Source: Oscillospiraceae bacterium (GTDB lineage: Bacteria > Bacillota > Clostridia > Oscillospirales > UBA644). Taken from it: DNA of 21,032 bases. Where the stretch lies: the NCBI GenBank assembly GCA_015067385.1, contig SVMP01000017.1:1-21032 (forward strand), written 5' to 3'. The position numbers and the translations under genes are program-made. The notes beneath the pieces are model-generated. The model was given only the letters and a program-made list of their open reading frames with translations, searched no databases and was not told the origin of the DNA. Numbering within the stretch: position 1 is the first letter of the stretch; every line of letters starts with the position of its first letter. This document shows positions 6,619 to 14,150 of this stretch, one piece after another.

Positions 6619-8172
6619 TTAAATGTCAAATATCATGTTTTCAACATATTCGTCTTGGAAAACAGGATCGGTGGAAAGATCGAGAATTTCAACCTTTGAC
6701 TGAATTTTTTCGGCTTTTTTTCTGTATTTTTCCGAAAGAAGAACCATTGTTGTTCCCGCAAGAGCCGCATTTCCGACTGCTTTCGCGTTATCGCAATATT
6801 CTTTCGGTAAAAGACCGATTCCTTTTGCGCTTTCAAGATTGATAGCTGTTCCGAATCCGCCTGCAATGAAAACCTCAGGCGTTTCTTTTGATCCTATCAT
6901 ACCGTCAAGAACGATCGTGCCGGCGCAGATAGCTGATTTTGCAAGTTGAATCTCTCGAACATCTTTCTGGGTGAGAAAAATATCATCGGTAAGCTGAATT
7001 GCGCATTCGTCTTCAAATTCGGGGCAATCGTCGTCAATATGTCCTGTTTCATCTATAAGTTCATTTTCGAGACAAACGTTAACAAGATCTATAAGCCCCG
7101 ATCCGCAAATACCCGTAGGTGTTTTGTTTGCTATGGTTTTAAATTTAAAGCCGTTGGGAGAACTCGGATCTGCTTCTACACCGTTTATCGCACCTTCGAT
7201 GCTTCCGGTTCCGAAACGTATGCATGCGCCTTCAAAAGCAGGACCTGCCGCTGTTGAACAACCGTATATCTTATCGCCGACTTCAAGCGAAAGTTCACCG
7301 TTTGTACCTATATCAGCGATATATTTAACTTTGCCGTCTCCGCTGTCGTATCCGGACGGAAGCATGCAAGCAACGGCATCTCCTCCGAAAAAGCCTCCGC
7401 AGCAGGGCATGAAATATATTTCCGCATTTTCAGGACTGTAGCCGAGTTCTTTGGCTGAGAATGCGCAGCCGAAGTAGGAGAGGGGCTCAAAAGGAACGGC
7501 ACCGAGCGATCTTATTGAAAGTCTTGCCGCTGTAAGCTGCATTGTAGTATTTCCGCCTATAGCTATTTTTATTATGTCTTTTTTATCTATTCCGGATTTT
7601 TCGATCATTCCGTTTATCTGGTTTATGATCGCATTTTGAAGTGTTTCGTCCCCGTCTTCGTTGTCGATAGCAAAGCCTATTCTCGACATAACATCGGCGC
7701 CGAATGTTTTCTGGGCATTGATTGCAGATGTCGTAAACAGTTTTTTACCGTTTATAAGATCATAGAAAACAGAAACTACGGTTGTTGTTCCGATGTCGAT
7801 CGCAATACCGACAGCCTTACCGTTTTTTTCGGCAAATTTGATTACTTCCTCCGACGGTTCTATTTCGTATTCAGTAACGTCGGCATTGGTCTGTATCTCG
7901 TAAAATGAATTGCCTGTTGATAATTCAAATTCACCCTCTGCCTTACAGAAACATGCAAGACGTATGCCGTTTTCTATCTCTGATTCGGTAAGAAGCTCTT
8001 TTTCTTTCTCTGTCATTTCAGACAGAGAACCTCTTGCCGTTACTTTACACTTGCCGCAGACTCCTCGTCCTCCGCAAGGTGCATCAAGGGTAAATCCCGA
8101 ATCTGCAAGTATTTCAAGAAGTGTTTGACCAACGTTGAATTCAACATTTTTACTGTTAATTATGCATTTCAT
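6619..8172 (-). CDS. [2Fe-2S] and ASKHA (DUF4445-type) protein, corrinoid-activation family
   Basis: A 517-residue protein. Residues 1-85 form a plant-type [2Fe-2S] domain with ligands C33, C39, C42 and C74 (PCGGRGVCGKC ... LACFC). From about residue 121 an ASKHA ATPase-like domain follows: AIDIGTTTV (124-132) as phosphate-1 loop, IGGNTTMQ, ADIGTNGE as the second phosphate loop, GICGSGLID and AGGFG near the end. This arrangement is that of RACE/RamA-type reductive activators, which use ATP to push an electron onto the Co(II) state of corrinoid proteins. It is shorter than characterised RACE proteins (roughly 600 or more), so function is inferred. No corrinoid protein or methyltransferase is in the window. 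The ATG overlaps the stop of the 52-codon membrane ORF; the GGTAGGT upstream serves as ribosome-binding site. Confidence 0.85.
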   Translation of the reverse strand: MKCIINSKNVEFNVGQTLLEILADSGFTLDAPCGGRGVCGKCKVTARGSLSEMTEKEKELLTESEIENGIRLACFCKAEGEFELSTGNSFYEIQTNADVTEYEIEPSEEVIKFAEKNGKAVGIAIDIGTTTVVSVFYDLINGKKLFTTSAINAQKTFGADVMSRIGFAIDNEDGDETLQNAIINQINGMIEKSGIDKKDIIKIAIGGNTTMQLTAARLSIRSLGAVPFEPLSYFGCAFSAKELGYSPENAEIYFMPCCGGFFGGDAVACMLPSGYDSGDGKVKYIADIGTNGELSLEVGDKIYGCSTAAGPAFEGACIRFGTGSIEGAINGVEADPSSPNGFKFKTIANKTPTGICGSGLIDLVNVCLENELIDETGHIDDDCPEFEDECAIQLTDDIFLTQKDVREIQLAKSAICAGTIVLDGMIGSKETPEVFIAGGFGTAINLESAKGIGLLPKEYCDNAKAVGNAALAGTTMVLLSEKYRKKAEKIQSKVEILDLSTDPVFQDEYVENMIFDI

Positions 8173-8327
8173 AAAAAAATACCTACCAGTGTCATAATTG
8201 GATTTGCCGCAAAAAAGCCTGCAACGAACAGCACTGCACTTATTATTATGTACAGCGCTATCCGTTTTTTTGATAAAGGTTTTTTATGAGGCGTGTATTT
8301 ATAATTTTTTTGTCGTTTGAATATCAT
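8169..8327 (-). CDS. Small basic membrane protein in the Rnf operon (52 residues)
   Basis: The ATG at 8327 directly follows the rnfB stop codon (TAAATG), and the TGA at 8169-8171 overlaps the start of the ASKHA gene (ATGA). This exact fit on both sides, in a gap otherwise free of genes, argues that it is real. The 52 residues divide into a strongly basic N-terminus (about 1-22, with KRQK and KKPLSKKR) and a hydrophobic part (ALYIIISAVLFVAGFFAA, 24-41, then IMTLVGIFL to the end). It is thus a one-helix, or hairpin-type, membrane protein with the N-terminus predicted inside. No cysteine is present, so it cannot bind an Fe-S cluster itself. I do not recognise the family. Its position suggests a subunit, assembly or docking factor for Rnf or the ASKHA protein; this is inference. 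The ribosome-binding site is weak, so coupling to rnfB is likely. Confidence 0.78.
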   Translation of the reverse strand: MIFKRQKNYKYTPHKKPLSKKRIALYIIISAVLFVAGFFAANPIMTLVGIFL

Positions 8328-9230
8328 TTATCTGTCTTCGTCCATAAGTTTATCAACTCTTGAACGTCTTTTTTTAGGTTCTGCGGAATCTGCTATGATA
8401 TCGTTGGATATTGTATCTCCGAGAGACATCTGAACTTTACCCGACCAGATGATCTTTCTCGGACATTTTTCAACACATGCACCGCAGCTTACGCATTTTT
8501 CATAGTCTATCTGTGCTACGCCCTCGTTTACGGTTATTGCACCCGAGGGACATACTTTTGCGCAAAGGCCGCATCCGAGGCAGCCCACTTTACAATGGTT
8601 TTTAACGATAGGACCTTTGTCGTGTGAACGGCATCCGACCCATACATCTGTGTCAAACGGAACAAGCTGAATAAGTTTTTGAGGACATGCCGATACACAC
8701 ATACCGCATGCATGACATTTTTCGTATTCAACTACTGCCACTCCGTTTTCAACCTTGATCGCTCCGAAGGGACAAGCTTTGACACAAGTTCCGAGTCCGA
8801 TACATCCGTATTGACATTCTTTCGGTCCGTTACCGAGTCTTGCTACCGAAAGACAGTCTTTGAGTCCTATATAATTGTATTTTCTGTTTGCAAGACTGTT
8901 TGTTCCGCTGCAAAGGACCTGCGCTCTCATTCGCTCGGTGGATTGCGCTTCAAGTCCCATTATCTTTGCGATACCTTCAGCAGATTTATCTCCGCCGACC
9001 GGACATTTGTTTATAGGCGCATTGCCCGAAACGATCGCATCTGCATACGCTCCGCATCCTGCAAAGCCGCATCCGCCGCAATTTGCACCCGGCAGCTGTT
9101 CGACAATAAGGTCTATGCGTTCATCTTTTTTTACAAACAGAAATTTACTTGCTATTGCTATAAGAAAACCGAGAAAAAGGCCGAAAATAGCCATTATCAA
9201 AACGGTTAAAAGAATTTGGACAATATCCAT
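8328..9230 (-). CDS. rnfB: Rnf complex subunit RnfB (multi-cluster ferredoxin subunit)
   Basis: RnfB, 300 residues, is the subunit through which soluble ferredoxin exchanges electrons with the Rnf ion pump. An N-terminal membrane helix (about 5-32) is followed by the Fe-S domain with C51, C54, C59 and C76 (CGGCGFAGC ... KCP). Four [4Fe-4S] motifs come next: C139/C143/C149/C153, C172/C175/C178/C182, C217/C220/C223/C227 and C246/C249/C252/C256. The proteobacterial homologue RsxB has only two of these, so this is the longer multi-cluster form. The tail is charged and basic (KKRRSRVDKL). The Shine-Dalgarno GGAGA lies a few bases upstream of the ATG, after a 51-bp gap from rnfA. The stop codon abuts the ATG of the 52-residue membrane protein. 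Confidence 0.95.
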   Translation of the reverse strand: MDIVQILLTVLIMAIFGLFLGFLIAIASKFLFVKKDERIDLIVEQLPGANCGGCGFAGCGAYADAIVSGNAPINKCPVGGDKSAEGIAKIMGLEAQSTERMRAQVLCSGTNSLANRKYNYIGLKDCLSVARLGNGPKECQYGCIGLGTCVKACPFGAIKVENGVAVVEYEKCHACGMCVSACPQKLIQLVPFDTDVWVGCRSHDKGPIVKNHCKVGCLGCGLCAKVCPSGAITVNEGVAQIDYEKCVSCGACVEKCPRKIIWSGKVQMSLGDTISNDIIADSAEPKKRRSRVDKLMDEDR

Positions 9231-9281
9231 TTAAAAGTCTCCAATGTTAATTATGCTTTCATTTTAATGCTTTATTTAACA

Positions 9282-9866
9282 TCAAAACGGAAGTTTAAGG
9301 CCTTGGAATCCCATGAATGATATGCTGAGCAACGCTGCCGCTATAAGAACGATGGGGAATCCTCTGAACGGTTTCGGGATATCCGAATATGCTATCCTTT
9401 CACGGATAGCCGAGAGAAGAAGGATAGCGATCAGAAAACCTACCCCTGCGGAAAAACCGTAAACGACCGATGTTATAAAATCATAGGCGTTGTTGATATT
9501 CAGAAGGGTGACGCCGAGAACCGCACAGTTCGTTGTGATCAGCGGAAGATATATACCCAACGCGGAATAGAGCGAGGGAATACTTTTTTGTAAAAACATT
9601 TCGATTATTTGAACAAGGGTTGCAATTATTGCAATAAAAGCAATCGTTTGCAGATATTCAAGATCGAACGGCTTGAGGATAAACTCATTGAAAAGCCAGG
9701 TCATAGCAGATGCAATAGTCATTGTGAAAACAACAGCCATGCCCATGCCGAGAGCTGTCTCACTCTTTTTTGAAACACCTAAAAACGGACAGCATCCGTA
9801 AAATTTAACAAGGACAAAATTTTCAATGAGGATTGCGTTTATCGATATTACAAGGAGATTAAGCAT
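9282..9866 (-). CDS. rnfA: Rnf complex membrane subunit RnfA
   Basis: RnfA, 194 residues, is an integral membrane protein with about six hydrophobic helices along its whole length. Together with RnfE it forms the inverted pair of half-channels in the membrane core of Rnf. By homology with NqrD/NqrE this pair holds an intramembrane Fe-S cluster; the expected cysteines are here at C25/C26 (YGCCPFLG) and C114 (TTNCAVLG). IENFVLVKFYG and ITTNCAVLG are typical RnfA signatures. Length is normal. It starts directly after the rnfE stop (TAAATG) with an AGGAG ribosome-binding site inside the rnfE end. Confidence 0.95.
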   Translation of the reverse strand: MLNLLVISINAILIENFVLVKFYGCCPFLGVSKKSETALGMGMAVVFTMTIASAMTWLFNEFILKPFDLEYLQTIAFIAIIATLVQIIEMFLQKSIPSLYSALGIYLPLITTNCAVLGVTLLNINNAYDFITSVVYGFSAGVGFLIAILLLSAIRERIAYSDIPKPFRGFPIVLIAAALLSISFMGFQGLKLPF

Positions 9867-10496
9867 TTATTTACTCCTCTCTTCGATTTTCGACATTATA
9901 AACTGAACAATGGCGATAAGGAAACCGAGTACCAAAAAACCGCCTGCGGGAAGTATCATCAAAAGCGCGGGGGAGAAATTCTCACCCATGATGTTAAACC
10001 CGAGAAGTGATCCGTTTCCGAGAAGCTCTCGGATCGCCGATATAATTGTGAGAGCAAGCGTAAATCCGATGCCGCATGCAAAACCGTCAACAGCCGAGGG
10101 GATCGGCGCATTTTTTGATGCGAAAGCTTCTGCTCTTGCAAGGATTATACAGTTTACAACTATCAGCGGTATAAACAGACCGAGCGACTTTGAAAGCTCC
10201 GGAAGCCATGCCTTAATTACCATTTCAACAGTTGAAACAAATCCTGCTATTATAACTATATAAGATGCTATTCTGATTTTGCTCGGAATAAATTTTCTGA
10301 GCACTGAAATAAAAAAGTTGGAACATATAAGAACAAATGTAGCCGAAAGCCCCATGCCTATTCCGTTTGAAACGGATGTTGTTACGGCAAGTGTGGGACA
10401 CATGCCGAGAAGCTGGATGAATATCGGGTTTTTTGTTATTATTCCGTCTTTGAGGATGTTAAGATATGATACCGATTTCGTTTTATTTTTTGCCAT
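9867..10496 (-). CDS. rnfE: Rnf complex membrane subunit RnfE
   Basis: RnfE, 209 residues, is a six-helix membrane protein homologous to RnfA and to NqrD. The N-terminal soluble stretch (1-22) is basic. The probable cluster cysteines are C33 (LGMCPTLAVT) and C116 (IVVNCIILARAEAFA), matching the RnfA pair. It would sit in the core of the complex, next to RnfA. The ribosome-binding site GGAGG is formed by the last codons of rnfG, eight bases before the ATG, and the rnfG stop lies 1 bp before the start. Translation is therefore coupled. Confidence 0.95.
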   Translation of the reverse strand: MAKNKTKSVSYLNILKDGIITKNPIFIQLLGMCPTLAVTTSVSNGIGMGLSATFVLICSNFFISVLRKFIPSKIRIASYIVIIAGFVSTVEMVIKAWLPELSKSLGLFIPLIVVNCIILARAEAFASKNAPIPSAVDGFACGIGFTLALTIISAIRELLGNGSLLGFNIMGENFSPALLMILPAGGFLVLGFLIAIVQFIMSKIEERSK

Positions 10497-10497
10497 A

Positions 10498-11136
10498 TCA
10501 TAAACCTCCGTCTGTCAAAAGTTGAGAAACAGCCTCAAACGCTTTGGAAACTCCTTCGATTATCGCTTTCGATGTTACGGTTGCACCCGTTATTGTTTCA
10601 ACCGAAGCTATCGAGTTTTCCGATGCGTTTACAAATTGCGAGAGAATAGATCCGTTTGATATTATTCTTTCGCCTACGCCGGGTGTTTCTGAATGTGAAA
10701 CTACTTTTACGCCTGTCATCAGTCCGTCAACGGAAATTCCGACGATCATGTTTATCGCACCGCCGAACCCGTTATATGCCACGCTGACACAGTATCCGAG
10801 GGAATCTCCGCTTCCGACCGCTTCATATATTTCTCCGATATATTGGGACAGATCATCCGAAATGTCTACAGAGACAGGTTCAAATGAAGTTGCATCGGCA
10901 AAAAGGGATATTCTTGCCTCGTCGTTTGCTTTTTTTGCGTTTTCATCGATCTTGTCTTTTGTCAGTCCGTTTACGACGGCAAGCATCAAAACGACAGATG
11001 CGATGATTATCATAAGCCTTAATGAAAGCGTCTGCAGTTCTCCGCCGCCCTTTTTTGTCGGTTTTTCTTTGGGGACAGTAGGTGTCTTTTTTACGGAAAC
11101 ATCAGAGGTCTCTTCCATATTATTTAGAAGAATCAC
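10498..11136 (-). CDS. rnfG: Rnf complex FMN-binding subunit RnfG (GTG start)
   Basis: RnfG, 212 residues from a GTG start, carries FMN bound covalently to a threonine and passes electrons on the outer face of the membrane. A cytoplasmic Lys/Pro-rich N-terminus (about 8-31) precedes one membrane helix (about 38-57) and an FMN-binding domain. The flavinylation motif is TGATVTS at 183-189, so the modified residue should be T186. The GTG at 11136 is preferred over ATG at 11118 because AAGGAGG lies 8 nt before it; the ATG has no site at proper distance. This start overlaps rnfD by 17 bp. The FMN transferase ApbE that would attach the flavin is not in the window. Confidence 0.93.
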   Translation of the reverse strand: MILLNNMEETSDVSVKKTPTVPKEKPTKKGGGELQTLSLRLMIIIASVVLMLAVVNGLTKDKIDENAKKANDEARISLFADATSFEPVSVDISDDLSQYIGEIYEAVGSGDSLGYCVSVAYNGFGGAINMIVGISVDGLMTGVKVVSHSETPGVGERIISNGSILSQFVNASENSIASVETITGATVTSKAIIEGVSKAFEAVSQLLTDGGL

Positions 11137-12148
11137 TGTAGCCGCCTCCTTTTCCGTAACGTCTCGGACGTGTTATCTTATCGATGGGGTACGCAAGAAC
11201 GTTCATTATAAGTATAGCATAACTTACGCCCTCGCTGTATCCGCTGTAGTAACGCAAAAATACCGTTAAAAGACCGCAGCCTATACCGAATATAAGCTTG
11301 CCTTTTGCTGTAACGGGGGAGGTCGAATAGTCTGTTGCCATAAAGAATGCGCCGAGTAAAAGACCGCCGCTCAAAAGTTCATATGTCATGAACTGCCAGT
11401 CAAAATGTCCGCCTGTAAGAGGGAATATAAATGTTATGAGAGCAACGGTGCCTATGTATGTTACGGGAATATGCCATGTAATAACTCCTCTGAACAACAT
11501 ATAAAGTCCACCGAGGATTATTGCCGCGGCACATACTTCACCAAGACAGCCTCCGATATTTCCTATAAACATATCTGCCAGGCTTATATCGGGAAGTGTT
11601 CCGCTTTTGAGTGAAGCTAACGGGGTTGCAGTTGTTATTGTGTCGATGTATTCGGGCATTTCTGCTCCGTTTGTGAAAATAGGATCGTACAAAACAGGCA
11701 ATCCCGGAGTTATGAACGGTCTTACAAAGGTTGTCATGATCGTTGGCCATGAGAAAAGAAAAGCCCTTGCCGCAAGTGCGGGGTTCGCAAAGTTTTTTCC
11801 AAGACCGCCAAATAACATTTTTACTACAACTATCGCAAAAAGAGCGCCTATGACCGCAACCCAATACGGAGCTGTAACAGGGAGATTGAAAGATAAGAGC
11901 ATACCTGTTACAACTGCAGAAAAGTCGTCAACAGTATTTCTCTTCTTTGCTATATGATTGAAAATTGTTTCAAATGCTATGCATGCGCCGACACATATGA
12001 GTGTAAGGGCAAGCGCACGCCAACCGAAAAATACGACAGACATCGCCGAGATGGGGATCATTGCAATAACAACGTCGATCATGACTTTGCTTATTGTTCG
12101 CTCCGATCTGTAATGCGGCGAGGATGTCACAAGTAATCTTTTAGCCAA
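11120..12148 (-). CDS. rnfD: Rnf complex membrane subunit RnfD (TTG start)
   Basis: RnfD, 342 residues from a TTG start, is a polytopic membrane protein homologous to NqrB, with covalent FMN. The N-terminus LLVTSSPHYRSERTISKVM is a typical RnfD opening. GKNFANPALAARAFLF (117-132) is a conserved loop. The flavinylation region is DTITTATPLASLK (169-181) with probable acceptor T175; the motif is TTAT rather than S/T-GAT. At least eight hydrophobic stretches are visible. The TTG is supported by GGAGG seven nucleotides upstream and by the lack of a good in-frame ATG with such a site. It lies 53 bp after rnfC. Confidence 0.94.
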   Translation of the reverse strand: MAKRLLVTSSPHYRSERTISKVMIDVVIAMIPISAMSVVFFGWRALALTLICVGACIAFETIFNHIAKKRNTVDDFSAVVTGMLLSFNLPVTAPYWVAVIGALFAIVVVKMLFGGLGKNFANPALAARAFLFSWPTIMTTFVRPFITPGLPVLYDPIFTNGAEMPEYIDTITTATPLASLKSGTLPDISLADMFIGNIGGCLGEVCAAAIILGGLYMLFRGVITWHIPVTYIGTVALITFIFPLTGGHFDWQFMTYELLSGGLLLGAFFMATDYSTSPVTAKGKLIFGIGCGLLTVFLRYYSGYSEGVSYAILIMNVLAYPIDKITRPRRYGKGGGYSDSSK

Positions 12149-12201
12149 AATAGATCCTCCGGTCAGTTTAAATTGTTTTCGACCTCTTGTTTTTAGAACG
12201 G

Positions 12202-13509
12202 TCAGTTTTTAGGAATATTTCCTTTTGCCATTCTCATTGCCTGTACAAGATGTAACTTGCCCGGACATACGTATGAACAGCATCCGCATTCTATGCAGTC
12301 GATAACATTGAGTTTTTTACATTCCGTAAACTCTCCTGCCAATGCATGCTGATATAAATATGTAGGCATTAACCTCATGGGACAAACCTCTATGCATTTA
12401 CCGCAACGTATGCATACGGGTTCTTTTTCAAAGCCTTCTTCGTCAGCGCAAAAGGCAAGAAGTGCCGATGTGTTTTTTACAACGGGAGTTTCAATTGAAT
12501 GTTGGGCAGAACCCATCATCGGACCACCCGATATTATTTTGTATGGGTCGTCTGTAAAACCGTCACAATGTTCAAAAAGAGCATAATACGGTGTTCCGAT
12601 CCTTACAAGCAGATTTTTCGGGCTTCTTACCGCAGATCCCGATACTGTACAGACTCTTTTTATCAAAGGTCTGCCTTTTGTTATATATCTGTAAAGAGAG
12701 GCGCAGGTGTCTACGTTGAATACGGCACATCCTATATCCATAGGAAGCTTTCCCGGCGGGATCTCTCTTCCCGTAATTGCTTTGATAAGTTGCTTTTCGC
12801 CGCCCTGCGGATATTTCGTCGGAAGCTCAACGATCGTTATATCCGAATCCTCTGCGGCATGAGACATCGTTGCGATAGCATCCGGTTTGTTTGATTCTAT
12901 CGCAATTATGGCGTTGTCTTTGTTTAAACATTTCATTATAAGCTTAACGCCGTTTATTATTGTTCGCGGATATTCTACCATCGCTCTGTGATCCGCTGTT
13001 ATAAAGGGTTCGCATTCAGCTCCGTTTATTATGATCGTTTCGATCTTTTTATCAAGGGCTGTCCTGAGTTTTACATGAAGCGGAAAACCTGCTCCGCCCA
13101 TGCCGACTGTGCCCGATTCTCTTGCATAGTTGATTATATCGGACGGGGTAAGGTCGTCAAGATCGTCTTCATACGGCTGCAATGTTTCGTCAACAGTGTC
13201 CAGACCGTCGTTTTCTATGAGCATGGTTGGCTGACGTGTTCCCGATGGGTGCCAATGTTGGATAATGCCTTTGAATTTACCCGAAACAGGAGAGTGGATA
13301 GGGCAGGACATTGCCACAGAGTTGTCGGCTATGACCTGACCCATCTTTACGTAATCTCCGGGCTTAACTGTCGGGATACACGGTGCTCCTATATGCTGAG
13401 ACAGAGGAACATACATTTCCTCTGTCGGGGGTAAAACTTCAATGGGGCTTGCGTATGTTCTTTCTTTGTTATAGTCGGGATGGATACCGCCTTTAAAAGT
13501 AAATGCCAA
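12202..13509 (-). CDS. rnfC: Rnf complex NADH-binding subunit RnfC (TTG start)
   Basis: RnfC, 435 residues from a TTG start, is the peripheral subunit that reacts with NAD(H) through FMN. MAFTFKGGIHPDYNKE is the usual beginning, followed by a barrel-sandwich domain with SCPIHSPVSGK (68-78). GMGGAGFPLHVK (136-147) and INGAECEPF (161-169) belong to the nucleotide/FMN site. Two [4Fe-4S] motifs lie near the end: C366/C369/C372/C376 and C405/C408/C411/C415. The TTG start is supported by a GGGGG site 7-8 nt upstream. Only 35 bp separate it from purN. A TATAAT (13527-13532) is there, but no good -35 box, so a separate rnf promoter is doubtful and readthrough from the purine genes is possible. Confidence 0.95.
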   Translation of the reverse strand: MAFTFKGGIHPDYNKERTYASPIEVLPPTEEMYVPLSQHIGAPCIPTVKPGDYVKMGQVIADNSVAMSCPIHSPVSGKFKGIIQHWHPSGTRQPTMLIENDGLDTVDETLQPYEDDLDDLTPSDIINYARESGTVGMGGAGFPLHVKLRTALDKKIETIIINGAECEPFITADHRAMVEYPRTIINGVKLIMKCLNKDNAIIAIESNKPDAIATMSHAAEDSDITIVELPTKYPQGGEKQLIKAITGREIPPGKLPMDIGCAVFNVDTCASLYRYITKGRPLIKRVCTVSGSAVRSPKNLLVRIGTPYYALFEHCDGFTDDPYKIISGGPMMGSAQHSIETPVVKNTSALLAFCADEEGFEKEPVCIRCGKCIEVCPMRLMPTYLYQHALAGEFTECKKLNVIDCIECGCCSYVCPGKLHLVQAMRMAKGNIPKN

Positions 13510-13544
13510 AAAAATACCCCCAGTTTATTATAATTATGAAAATT

Positions 13545-14150
13545 TTATTCGCTTAATTCTGCGCAGAGCTTTTCAACAGCCTGCGGCAAAATGATATGTT
13601 CGGCCTGAACCATGATTCTTTGCTGAAGAGTTTCGGGGGTATCACCCTCGCATACTTCAACAGCTTTCTGCATTATGATCCTTCCGTGATCGTATTCGCT
13701 GTCAACAAGGTGAACGGTTGCACCGCTGACTTTTACGCCGTATGCAAGTGCCGCTTCGTGTACATGCAGACCGTAGAAGCCTTTACCGCAAAAAGAGGGG
13801 ATAAGGGCAGGATGCACATTGAGTATCCTGTCCTTATATTCTTCGCAAAGGCTTTCGGAAAGCTTGGATAAAAACCCTGCAAGAACGATAACGTCCGCTT
13901 TGTATTCATGCAAATATTTCTTTATTTCATCTCCGAATGCTTCTGTGTCATCACCGAATTTTGCTTTTTCCGCAACAAAGTTGGGAATACCGGCTTTTTC
14001 GGCGCGCTCAAGAGCATAAACTCCGGGTTTGCTTGATATAACGACGCAGATGTGTCCGCTTTTGATTATACTGTTTTTCTCGGCATCAATAAGCGCCTGG
14101 AGATTTGTTCCGCCGCCCGAAACCAAAACAGCAATATTCTTCATAGCCAT
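13545..14150 (-). CDS. purN: Phosphoribosylglycinamide formyltransferase PurN
   Basis: PurN, 201 residues, transfers a formyl group from 10-formyl-tetrahydrofolate to GAR, the third step of purine synthesis. AVLVSGGGTNLQALI (7-21) binds the phosphate of GAR. The catalytic set is visible as N111 and H113 in LNVHPALIPSF and D154 in VDSEYDHGRI. Length is normal. The stop of purM and the ATG here overlap by one base (TGATG). A second ATG at 14144 (MKNIAVLVSG) is an equally possible start, since neither has a clear Shine-Dalgarno and coupling to purM is expected. Confidence 0.96.
   Translation of the reverse strand: MAMKNIAVLVSGGGTNLQALIDAEKNSIIKSGHICVVISSKPGVYALERAEKAGIPNFVAEKAKFGDDTEAFGDEIKKYLHEYKADVIVLAGFLSKLSESLCEEYKDRILNVHPALIPSFCGKGFYGLHVHEAALAYGVKVSGATVHLVDSEYDHGRIIMQKAVEVCEGDTPETLQQRIMVQAEHIILPQAVEKLCAELSE

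Noticed and set aside
10544..11269. 241-codon open frame on the plus strand, across rnfG and the rnfD end
   Set aside because: Low-complexity Ser/Thr-rich shadow of two certain genes, no ribosome-binding site.
12160..12209. 10-bp direct repeat CGGTCAGTTT at 12160-12169 and 12200-12209
   Set aside because: Short, one copy lies over the rnfC stop codon, no sign of a site-specific function; probably chance.
13527..13555. Promoter before rnfC
   Set aside because: TATAAT is present, but the hexamer 17 bp upstream (TAAGCG) is a poor -35 box and there is no extended -10; mentioned under rnfC only.
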